The notes below the pieces were generated by a model. The model was not told the DNA's origin. It worked only from the letters and a program-made list of their open reading frames with translations, and searched no databases. Made by a program: the position numbers and the translations under genes. 64,000 bases of DNA from Vibrio hepatarius (GTDB lineage Bacteria; Pseudomonadota; Gammaproteobacteria; Enterobacterales; Vibrionaceae): NCBI RefSeq assembly GCF_011806575.1, contig NZ_JAATOO010000003.1, positions 62,001 through 126,000 of the forward strand, in the 5' to 3' direction. This document shows, in pieces, positions 56,384-64,000 of the stretch; position 1 is the stretch's first letter; the number at the start of each line of letters is the position of its first letter.

Positions 56384-57565
56384 TTAGCACACTTTTATAA
56401 TCGCTTCAGCTACATACGGAATATCTTTTTCCGTTAAGCCTGCGATGTTAATGCGCCCGTCGCCAACACCATAAATCCCGAACTGCTCTCGCAGTTGCAC
56501 CATTTGATCTTGGCTGAAACCGAGTACCGTAAACATACCCTTATGGCTCTCAATGAAATCAAATTGTGACGTATTGTGTGAGTTTCTCAATTCATCGCAC
56601 AATGTTTTACGCAGGTTTAACAAACGCTGCTGCATTTCACTCAACTCTTGCTTCCAAACCGTGGTTAGCTCTTGATTTTGAAGAATTGTTTTGACTAATG
56701 CAGCACCGTGATCAGGCGGCATAGTGTAAGTTGCACGCGCAAGAGTTAGCAATTTGCCTTTCGCATTGGTCACGTCTTGAACTGACTTACCCACCACAAT
56801 CGCTGCACCAGTGCGCTCACGGTACAGGCCAAAGTTCTTGGAACATGAGGTTGTAATTAGCATTTCTTCGACGTTATCTGCCATGTAACGCAGGCCTTTT
56901 GCGTCTTCTTCAAGGCCGTCACCAAAACCTTGGTAGGCGATATCAACAAATGGGATAAATCCATTCTTTTGTGATAACTCAGTAATCACTTTCCACGCGT
57001 CAAAGTCAATGTCAGCACCCGTCGGGTTATGACAACAACCGTGCAGCAACACCACGTCATCAGGACCAGCATGAGACAAATCAGCCAGCATACGCGCGCT
57101 ATCCACTTGTTTAGTTTGTGGACTGAAGTAGTTGTAGTGCTTGACCTTAAGGCCCGCCGCTTCCATCACTGGGCGGTGGTTAACGTAGCTTGGGTTCGAA
57201 ATCCAAACCGTCGTATTCGGATTCGCGACTTTCATTAAATCGCCCAGCATGCGGAGTGCACCACTCGCACCTGGAGTTTGGATCGCGGCAACACGGTCCA
57301 TCGCTGACGTACCTGTAAGTAACAAGTCAACCATGCTCTGATTGAACTCTTCACATCCAGCCAAGCCAACATAAGATTTGGTTTTTTGCGTTTCTACAAC
57401 GATATCTTGCGCTTTAGAAATAGCCTGCATGATTGGCGTTTCGCCGTGGCTATTTTTGTAAACGCCAATACCCAAATCCACTTTTTCAGGACGCGGGTCA
57501 TTGCGGTACGCAACAGAGAGAGAAAGAATAGGATCCAGTGTAGGAGTCGGTAAATTAGAAAACAT
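56384..57565 (-). CDS. Aromatic amino-acid/aspartate aminotransferase (TyrB/AspC-like)
   Basis: About 393 residues from ATG 57565; GTG 57574 is in frame but sits only two bases from AAAGGG. Class I fold with GIGVYKN, GASGALR, HGCCHNPTGADI, DIAYQGFGDG, the PLP-binding Lys in SCSKNFGLYRERTG, and DGRINIAGL near the C-terminus. It transfers amino groups between aspartate or aromatic amino acids and 2-oxoglutarate. TyrB or AspC cannot be separated from the sequence alone. Confidence 0.93.
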   Translation of the reverse strand: MFSNLPTPTLDPILSLSVAYRNDPRPEKVDLGIGVYKNSHGETPIMQAISKAQDIVVETQKTKSYVGLAGCEEFNQSMVDLLLTGTSAMDRVAAIQTPGASGALRMLGDLMKVANPNTTVWISNPSYVNHRPVMEAAGLKVKHYNYFSPQTKQVDSARMLADLSHAGPDDVVLLHGCCHNPTGADIDFDAWKVITELSQKNGFIPFVDIAYQGFGDGLEEDAKGLRYMADNVEEMLITTSCSKNFGLYRERTGAAIVVGKSVQDVTNAKGKLLTLARATYTMPPDHGAALVKTILQNQELTTVWKQELSEMQQRLLNLRKTLCDELRNSHNTSQFDFIESHKGMFTVLGFSQDQMVQLREQFGIYGVGDGRINIAGLTEKDIPYVAEAIIKVC

Positions 57566-57745
57566 GAAAGTCACAACCCTTTGAAATTCAAGCGATGGCT
57601 ACACGTTATCATCTAATTAACACAACTAGAAATAAAATTTTATCCAGTTCAATAAAAACAGAATATCAGCCTGAATTATTTAACAAGTTATTAACTTTTA
57701 GTCGTGCTGCAGAATATTTCTCTACCCTTCCCCTCGCTTTCAGCG

Positions 57746-58213
57746 CTAGAGTTTAAAGCAGTGAATAATTTGATTTGAGCTGCCTCGCCATTCAAGGTTG
57801 AGATCCTTTTTGTCTTGCTCGAATTTGCCGTCAATCAAAACATCAATATACTCTGTGACTTCACGCTGTTTTTCATCCAGCTCATCCAATCTATAGCCAG
57901 TCCAGACCCAAATATCCTTTCCCGGACATTCGCTGCGTACACGCTTAACTAACTTTAAAATATCGGCAACATTGGCGGGATGAAGCGGATCGCCTCCAGA
58001 CAAAGAAAGGCCACGACGTTGAATTCGTTCATCGTTTAAATCAGCGATGATTCGATCTTCCGCTTCCTGCGTGAATAACACGCCAGAGTCCAAGCGCTGA
58101 GTAGATTGGTTGTAACAGCCGCGGCATTGGTGAACACAGCCCGAAACAAACAAAGTACAACGTGTTCCCGGGCCATTAACGACGTCAACTGGATAGTATT
58201 GATGAAAATTCAT
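57746..58213 (-). CDS. nrdG: Anaerobic ribonucleotide reductase activase NrdG
   Basis: 155 residues from ATG 58213, which matches the E. coli start. Radical-SAM cluster C26-x3-C30-x2-C33 in SGCVHQCRGCYN, then SLSGGDPLHP and DIWVWTGYRLDEL. It makes the glycyl radical in NrdD. It follows nrdD after about 130 bp on the same strand. Confidence 0.96.
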   Translation of the reverse strand: MNFHQYYPVDVVNGPGTRCTLFVSGCVHQCRGCYNQSTQRLDSGVLFTQEAEDRIIADLNDERIQRRGLSLSGGDPLHPANVADILKLVKRVRSECPGKDIWVWTGYRLDELDEKQREVTEYIDVLIDGKFEQDKKDLNLEWRGSSNQIIHCFKL

Positions 58214-58347
58214 AGCGGCGCTTAGCAAGAAAAGCCCACATTAGGGCTTGAATAAATCTCGGTCGATGCTTAATGCTCATGAAGCATCGACCGCAGTAAT
58301 AAAGGTGCTTTGCAGGCACTTACGTTTGGCCACAAAACACACTGTGA

Positions 58348-60468
58348 CTAAAGGTGTTTAACTCGGCGTTTCACTTCTTCTTGTTTACCGAAGTTAAATG
58401 GACGAGCATCCGGACTACCTAAGTAACCACATACACGACGTGTCACGGATACTTTTGTTGAATCGTGATTGCCGCAGCTTGGGCAAGTAAAGCCTTTGCT
58501 AGTACATTCAAATTCACCCATGTAACCACACTCGTAACACTCATCGATTGGTGTGTTAGTACCGTAGTAAGGAACGCGTGAGTAGCTGTAATCCCAGACA
58601 TTTTCTAGCGCTTCGATGTTGCGCTGCATATTCGGGAATTCACCGTAACAGATAAAGCCACCACTAGAGATGTGCGGGTATGGCATCTCAAAGTCGATCT
58701 TATCGTATGGGTTTACTTTCTTTTCTACATCCAAGTGGAAACTGTTGGTGTAGTAACCTTTTTCGGTCACGCCCTCTAACACACCAAACTCTTTAGTATC
58801 GATGCGGCAGAAACGACTGCATAAGTTCTCACTAGGCGTACCATACAAGCTGTATCCATAACCTGACTCTTCCGCCCATTTATTTACCGCATCTTTTAGG
58901 TACTTGATGATTGCAACCGCTTTTTCGCGCAGTTCACCATCATCGTAAACGTGCTTGTCTGCACCAAACAGTGCATTAATCGTTTCGTGTACACCGATGT
59001 AACCAAGTGAAATTGATGAACGGCCATTTTTAAAGATATTTGCAATTGGCTCGTCTGCTTTCAGACGAACACCGCATGCACCTTCCATGTATAGGATTGG
59101 TGCAACACGCGCTTTAACATTTTCCAGACGAGAAATACGCGTTTCGAGCGCACGACGAGCAAGCTCTAGTTTTTCATCTAATAGCGCGTAAAACTTCGCT
59201 TCATCGCCTTTAGCGCGAATCGCGATACGCGGCAAGTTAAGGCTCACAACGCCGAGGTTGTTACGGCCTTCGTGGATAAGCTCACCGTTTTCTTCGTAAG
59301 TACCTAAGAAGCTACGGCAGCCCATCGGTGTTTTGAATGAGCCAGTCACTTCAACTACTTTGTCGTAGTTAAGGATATCTGGGTACATACGTTTAGACGC
59401 ACACTCAAGCGCAAGTTGCTTGATGTCGTAGTTTGGGTCACCCGCTTTGTGGTTCAAACCATCCTTAATACCGAACACCAATTTCGGGAATACAGCAGTT
59501 TTGCGGTTTTTACCTAAACCCGCAATGCGGTTCTTAAGAATCGATGTTTGGATAAGACGTGACGCCCAACTGGTGCCTAAGCCGAAGCCGAAGGTGACAA
59601 ATGGCGTCTGTCCATTCGCAGTGTGAAGCGTGTTGACTTCGTACTCTAGAGATTGGAAAGCGTCGTAACACTCTTTCTCAGTACGTGCGCGCGCGAACGA
59701 TTCTGGGTCATGAATATCCCACTCTTTGGCAATGTCCAGATGCTTCTCGTAACTGCTCATTACGTAAGGTTCCAGCACTTCGTCAATGCGGTTGATGGTT
59801 GTACCACCGTAAATATGACTCGCCACCTGAGCAATGATTTGAGCGGTAACCGCAGTCGCGGTCGAAATCGATTTTGGCGTATCGATTTCAGCGTTACCCA
59901 TTTTAAAGCCGTGAGTCAGCATGCCTTTTAGATCAATCAGCATGCAGTTAAACATAGGGAAGAAAGGTGCGTAATCCAAGTCGTGGTAGTGAATATCCCC
60001 TTGCTCATGTGCTTGCACGATGTCGCGTGGAAGAATGTGCGTTTTTGCATAGTGCTTAGCCACAATACCCGCTAACAAATCACGTTGAGTCGGAATCACT
60101 TTACCGTCTTTGTTTGCGTTTTCGTTGATAAGATCTACGTTGCTTTCTTCAATCAGACCTTCGATTTCACGTGTTAGTACACTTTGCTTTTCACGTGCTA
60201 TATCGCGGTCATGGCGATATTCGATGTACGAACGCGCAAGCGACTTGTACGGTCCTTGCATCAATTCGTTTTCAACTAAGGTTTGGATTTCCGTGATATG
60301 AACTTCATCGTGATCTTTCAATTGCAGTTCAACGGCCAGAGCAACATTAAGTGCATAAATTGCGATCTCTTTGTCGACATGCTCTGCTGCTGCTTCAACT
60401 GCCGCTTGAATGCGATCCCTGCTAAACGGGGCTCTTGAGCCATCACGTTTGATTACGATTGGTTTCAC
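58348..60468 (-). CDS. nrdD: Anaerobic ribonucleoside-triphosphate reductase NrdD
   Basis: 706 residues. N-terminal ATP-cone (about 3-95, VIKRDGSRAPFSRDRIQAAVEAAA), a catalytic barrel, a zinc site CYECG...CPSCG (about 650-670), and glycyl radical site G681 in RRVCGYLGSP. Converts ribonucleotides to deoxyribonucleotides without oxygen. First gene of nrdDG, with FNR, NrdR and DnaA-box-like sites upstream. Confidence 0.98.
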   Translation of the reverse strand: MKPIVIKRDGSRAPFSRDRIQAAVEAAAEHVDKEIAIYALNVALAVELQLKDHDEVHITEIQTLVENELMQGPYKSLARSYIEYRHDRDIAREKQSVLTREIEGLIEESNVDLINENANKDGKVIPTQRDLLAGIVAKHYAKTHILPRDIVQAHEQGDIHYHDLDYAPFFPMFNCMLIDLKGMLTHGFKMGNAEIDTPKSISTATAVTAQIIAQVASHIYGGTTINRIDEVLEPYVMSSYEKHLDIAKEWDIHDPESFARARTEKECYDAFQSLEYEVNTLHTANGQTPFVTFGFGLGTSWASRLIQTSILKNRIAGLGKNRKTAVFPKLVFGIKDGLNHKAGDPNYDIKQLALECASKRMYPDILNYDKVVEVTGSFKTPMGCRSFLGTYEENGELIHEGRNNLGVVSLNLPRIAIRAKGDEAKFYALLDEKLELARRALETRISRLENVKARVAPILYMEGACGVRLKADEPIANIFKNGRSSISLGYIGVHETINALFGADKHVYDDGELREKAVAIIKYLKDAVNKWAEESGYGYSLYGTPSENLCSRFCRIDTKEFGVLEGVTEKGYYTNSFHLDVEKKVNPYDKIDFEMPYPHISSGGFICYGEFPNMQRNIEALENVWDYSYSRVPYYGTNTPIDECYECGYMGEFECTSKGFTCPSCGNHDSTKVSVTRRVCGYLGSPDARPFNFGKQEEVKRRVKHL

Positions 60469-60500
60469 CTTCTCTCCTTACCCTTAGCATACTCACAGAG

Positions 60501-60604
60501 TTATCCACAAAGACACTACATAGGGTTGTTTATTGTATTTTTGACACTATATGTTGTGGCGTATTTAACGAGATGCACAGATGAAAAGTATTGATATTGA
60601 TCAA
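60501..60604 (-). promoter_or_regulatory. nrdD promoter with FNR box, two NrdR boxes and a DnaA box
   Basis: TTGAT-ATTG-ATCAA (60591-60604) is a perfect FNR box. ACACTATATGTTGTGG (60544-60559) is a good NrdR box, and ACACTACATAGGGTTG (60513-60528) a weaker one, starts 31 bp apart, about three helical turns. TTATCCACA (60501-60509) is a perfect DnaA box. If FNR is centred at -41.5, transcription would begin near 60556, inside the stronger NrdR box, with a TAAATA-like -10 at about 60562-60567 on the minus strand. Fits anaerobic activation and dNTP-linked repression. Confidence 0.75.
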
Positions 60605-60761
60605 TAAAAGCAGCCCATCGATTAAGATCAAATCGAAGTTAGTGGCATCGATCTCGTTTGAAAAGAAATCCGTGAAATTTGTAATTTTGGACTTTTTCCT
60701 CTTGAAATTTTTGCAGGTCTTATAGGATAAAGGGTCTGTGTAGACAAAGGAGCATGTCGAA

Positions 60762-61652
60762 ATGTCAGTGGCTAAAATTTGTTCGCTTGTGGTGAGTATT
60801 TTGATGCTGTGGATTATTTATCCGATCAGCGTAATGGCAACCACATTTACCTCATGGAATATTGAATGGTTGAGCTCGTCGCCTTCCGCTAAATTTTCTG
60901 AGTCGCATCGAAGTGCGGCCGATGTTCGAAAGCTCAACCAACACTTCATTAAAACGCAAAGTGATGTCCTTGCATTCCAAGAGGTGAATGATCCACAAAT
61001 CATTGGCAATGTTGTCGGCTCAGATTACCAGCTGTTTTTCTCTGATCGCAGCAAGCGCTCAAACCGCCATCTTCAGTTTGATGACATCAACCAATACACT
61101 GGCTTTGCGGTCAAAAAAGATATTCCGACTTCTGATCCGGTTGACTTGCCACTTGATACTCAATCAGGGAGCAAGCTTAGATTCGCGACATATATCGTCC
61201 TTTACCCTGATTCAGAGCAACCGATCCATGCTCTCTCTGTTCATTTGAAAGCGCGTTGTGCTGGCACGTACAGGAACAATCGACACTGTAAGACGCTTCA
61301 ATCTCAAGGCGGCGAGCTGAATGAATGGATAAAGGAACGAGAACGTCAAAACCAAGCGTATGTCATCTTAGGTGACTTTAACCACAACCTCGGTTACTCA
61401 GGCGATTGGTTATGGCAAACCATAACAAAGAGCACTAACGCGTCACTTGCAACTCAGCGTACACCTGCAGATTGCAAAGTTCGCTCGCGTAAGCAGCCTA
61501 ACAAAACCCATCAATTTCGTTCGTTAATCGACCATATTATCGTTGGCGATAAGTTGACGGCTTCAAACGTTCGTCAAGTTACCTATGATTCAAATCAGGT
61601 GCTCTCATATCATTTAAGTGATCACTGCCCAATTCAAGCTAGCGTAAAATAA
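60762..61652 (+). CDS. Secreted endonuclease/exonuclease/phosphatase (DNase I-fold) protein
   Basis: 296 residues. Signal peptide (about 1-26, ending VMA). DNase I-fold motifs: SWNIEWL, DVLAFQEVND with the metal Glu, LSVHLKARC, LGDFNHN with catalytic Asp/Asn, and LSDHCPI with the final Asp-His. Four-plus Cys suggest extracytoplasmic disulfides. Likely a secreted nuclease or phosphodiesterase. Confidence 0.88.
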   Translation: MSVAKICSLVVSILMLWIIYPISVMATTFTSWNIEWLSSSPSAKFSESHRSAADVRKLNQHFIKTQSDVLAFQEVNDPQIIGNVVGSDYQLFFSDRSKRSNRHLQFDDINQYTGFAVKKDIPTSDPVDLPLDTQSGSKLRFATYIVLYPDSEQPIHALSVHLKARCAGTYRNNRHCKTLQSQGGELNEWIKERERQNQAYVILGDFNHNLGYSGDWLWQTITKSTNASLATQRTPADCKVRSRKQPNKTHQFRSLIDHIIVGDKLTASNVRQVTYDSNQVLSYHLSDHCPIQASVK

Positions 61653-61655
61653 ACA

Positions 61656-61685
61656 AAGCCCCGTTTAATTCGGGGCTTCATTTTA
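61656..61685. terminator. Probable terminator between convergent genes
   Basis: AAGCCCCG (61656-61663) pairs with CGGGGCTT (61671-61678) around a 7-base loop, followed by CATTTTAT. Confidence 0.65.
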
Positions 61686-61698
61686 TCAGCGGTTAACT

Positions 61699-64000
61699 TT
61701 ATTGAGTGGACGATTGAAAGCGTGATTTCATCACCACGTAATAGAGCACTGGAATGACTAACAACGTTAAGACAGTCGAAACGAATATACCGAAGATCAA
61801 GCTGATCGCGAGCCCATTGAAGATTGGGTCATCGAGAATGAACACCGCACCAATCATCGCCGCAAGGGCTGTCAACATAATAGGCTTAGCACGGACAGTA
61901 GCCGATTGAATCACCGCTTCGGCAAACTCAACCCCTTCACCGACCTGTTGGTTGATAAAATCCACCAGCAAAATGGAGTTACGCACAATTATGCCCGCGA
62001 GCGCTATCATGCCTATCATAGATGTCGCAGTGAATTGCGCGCCAAGCAGTGCATGCCCTGGCATTACCCCAATAATCGTCAAAGGGATTGGAGCCATGAT
62101 GATAAGTGGTACGAGATAAGACTTAAACTGCGCGACTACCAATAGGTAAATCAAGACCATACCAACAGCATAGGCGATGCCCATATCGCGAAATGTCTCG
62201 TATGTAATCGTCCATTCCCCATCCCAAAGAACAGAGACACCTTCCAGTCCGTCGGGTTGATTGATGTAGTTCTGCTCAAGGTTCATCTGCGAGTCTAGTG
62301 CACTACCGATACTAAACATCCCATACAGTGGGCTATCAAGCGAGCCAGAAATATCACCCACAACCATCACCATTGGCACCATATTCTTATGGACAATATA
62401 GTCATCCATACGCGTCTGACGCACCTCAACCAAATCCGATAATGGGTGGGCATTTCCAGCCTGACTCGCGACTTTCATATTCAAGACCTGCTCTAAACGT
62501 ACTTTCGCCGTTTCACTCGCCTGAATTTGAATTGGGACCGGATACTTGTGGTGTTCTCCGTGTAAATAGGTAATTGGCTTACCACCGACAGCAGTCGCTA
62601 ATGCATCAACAATCGACGCGTAAGGGACTTGGTAATGCGCCGCTTTACTTCTATCAATCACCACTTGCCATTTTTGATGTGCTTCCGGTAGATACATATC
62701 CACATCGACGATATCGTCAGTCGCACGAAATATCTCACGCACTTGTCTCGCAGCTTGTTGGCGAAGCTCTGGTGTCGGTGCATAGACTTCCGCCAGAATC
62801 GGCGACCATACTGGTGGACCCGGTGGCACCTCGACCACTTTAACTTTGCCGCCAAAACGCTCTGCGACTTGGTTTAAAGCTGGCCTGATTACGGATGCTA
62901 TCTCGTGGCTATCTCGGTCGCGCTCTTTACGACCAACCAGATTAACCTGTATATCGCCTTGATTCGATTGACGACGCATAAAGTAATGACGAACCAATCC
63001 GTTAAAGTTGATCGGTGCAGCTGTACCAGCGTAAATCTGGTATCCCGTTACTTCGGGGACTTTATCGAGCTCTTCACCCATTTCAAACAGGACACGTTGC
63101 GTGCGCTCCAATGATGCGCCCTCCGGCATATCCAGTACGACTTGGAATTCAGATTTGTTGTCGAATGGTAGCATCTTAAGCACCACCGCCTGAAATACCG
63201 GCAACATCACTGAACCAGCAATTAACGCCAATATTGCCAGCAACAACATAAATCGATTTCGACCTTGTGCTTTAGCAGTCACAAACGGTGCCATAATTTT
63301 ATGGAAGATGGAGCGTGTGGCCGAACCCTCTTTATGCACCGTAGGTTTGAGGAAATGACGCGCCAACCAAGGTGACACCACAAACGCGACCACCAGCGAA
63401 ATCAACATCCCCATTGAAGCATTAATTGGAATCGGGCTCATGTATGGCCCCATCAAACCACTCACAAACGCCATAGGTAACAACGCGGCGATAACTGTTA
63501 ACGTTGCAAGTATGGTTGGCCCACCGACTTCATCAACGGCCACAGGAATAAGCTCGTTAAGCGTTTGCTTACCCTTTGACATATGGCGATGAATGTTTTC
63601 AACCACAACGATGGCATCATCGACCAAAATACCAATAGAGAATATCAGCGCGAATAACGACACCCGGTTAAGGGTGAATCCCCACGCCCAAGAGGCAAAT
63701 AGCGTGATCATTAGCGTCACTACAATCGCAAAACCCACCACCAATGCTTCGCGCCAGCCCATCGTGAGTAGCACTAGAAGCACAACGGCCGTTGTTGCAA
63801 AGGCAAGTTTACCGATCAAGGTATTGCTTTTATCGGCGGCAGTTTTACCGTAATCACGTGTGATTTCAACATCTATGCCCTGCGGTATTAACTGGTTTTC
63901 GAGTTCAGCGAGACGGCTTTCTATTGCGTTAGCAACGTTCACCGCATTCTCACCACTTTTCTTAGCTATTGCGATGGTAACCGCTGGATAGATGCCGGAC
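61699..64000 (-). CDS. RND efflux permease (HAE1/AcrB-like), truncated by the window end
   Basis: About 767 residues of the C-terminal part are visible; the frame continues past 64000. Typical RND features: SIGILVDDAIVVVENIHRHM (with the proton-relay Asp pair), repeated hydrophobic blocks of the second half including ATSMIGMIALAGIIVRNSILLVDFI, and periplasmic porter domains with PEGASLERTQ. An inner-membrane drug/proton antiporter. The partner adaptor should lie upstream, outside the window. Convergent with the DNase I-fold gene. Confidence 0.95.
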   Translation of the reverse strand, partial: SGIYPAVTIAIAKKSGENAVNVANAIESRLAELENQLIPQGIDVEITRDYGKTAADKSNTLIGKLAFATTAVVLLVLLTMGWREALVVGFAIVVTLMITLFASWAWGFTLNRVSLFALIFSIGILVDDAIVVVENIHRHMSKGKQTLNELIPVAVDEVGGPTILATLTVIAALLPMAFVSGLMGPYMSPIPINASMGMLISLVVAFVVSPWLARHFLKPTVHKEGSATRSIFHKIMAPFVTAKAQGRNRFMLLLAILALIAGSVMLPVFQAVVLKMLPFDNKSEFQVVLDMPEGASLERTQRVLFEMGEELDKVPEVTGYQIYAGTAAPINFNGLVRHYFMRRQSNQGDIQVNLVGRKERDRDSHEIASVIRPALNQVAERFGGKVKVVEVPPGPPVWSPILAEVYAPTPELRQQAARQVREIFRATDDIVDVDMYLPEAHQKWQVVIDRSKAAHYQVPYASIVDALATAVGGKPITYLHGEHHKYPVPIQIQASETAKVRLEQVLNMKVASQAGNAHPLSDLVEVRQTRMDDYIVHKNMVPMVMVVGDISGSLDSPLYGMFSIGSALDSQMNLEQNYINQPDGLEGVSVLWDGEWTITYETFRDMGIAYAVGMVLIYLLVVAQFKSYLVPLIIMAPIPLTIIGVMPGHALLGAQFTATSMIGMIALAGIIVRNSILLVDFINQQVGEGVEFAEAVIQSATVRAKPIMLTALAAMIGAVFILDDPIFNGLAISLIFGIFVSTVLTLLVIPVLYYVVMKSRFQSSTQ

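Overview
The window reads as one 64 kb stretch of a Vibrio genome, most likely the Harveyi/Parahaemolyticus clade. The basis is the napFDABC layout, a LuxP/LuxQ autoinducer-2 receptor pair, FabV as enoyl-ACP reductase, a bacterial HMG-CoA reductase, moderate GC (mid-forties by eye) and protein wording close to known Vibrio families. From memory, nap and luxPQ lie on the second chromosome in this clade, so this may be chromosome 2; that is inference. No rRNA, tRNA, CRISPR array or intact insertion sequence was found.

Layout. 1-8.1 kb: the end of a DcuC-type C4-dicarboxylate carrier, the nitrate sensor/regulator pair narQ-narP, and the divergent periplasmic nitrate reductase operon napF-D-A-B-C plus a 45-residue membrane peptide. 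8.1-13.7 kb: galE, then a three-gene operon of TonB-dependent receptor, YfiR-like periplasmic protein and CHASE8-type diguanylate cyclase. 13.9-17.8 kb: 5-oxoprolinase pxpABC and a FAD oxidoreductase. 17.8-28.7 kb: a DnaA-box cluster, ybbAP/tesA, fabV, a GAF-EAL phosphodiesterase, an ABC-class ATPase, and a SatD-like regulator plus DUF3307 membrane protein behind four repeated operators.

28.7-36.1 kb is the accessory region. It is visibly more AT-rich and uses more AGA/ATA codons. It holds a large HEPN-NB-ARC-TPR protein with the architecture of a STAND-type antiphage sensor. Opposite it lies a compact four-gene operon whose first three proteins I do not recognise and whose last resembles a diverged prolipoprotein diacylglyceryl transferase. 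This operon is the best candidate in the window for an undescribed system. A gene-poor stretch of about 780 bp closes the island.

36-64 kb returns to chromosomal genes: a Cys/His-rich secreted protein and an EamA transporter with a possible leader peptide, a DnaJ-related protein, an Fe(II)/2-oxoglutarate oxygenase, yjdF, cutA, helD, yccS, small Vibrio proteins, HMG-CoA reductase, luxPQ, yceH with a GIY-YIG protein, envelope lipoproteins, a DsbA-like lipoprotein with an FKBP isomerase, a Nudix protein, a retropepsin-like protease, an aromatic aminotransferase, the anaerobic ribonucleotide reductase nrdDG (FNR, NrdR and DnaA sites upstream), a secreted DNase I-fold protein and a truncated RND pump.

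Two themes recur. One is anaerobic/nitrate life: DcuC, NarQP, Nap and NrdDG, with FNR-like boxes at the two key promoters. The other is signalling: NarQ, LuxPQ, a diguanylate cyclase and a phosphodiesterase.
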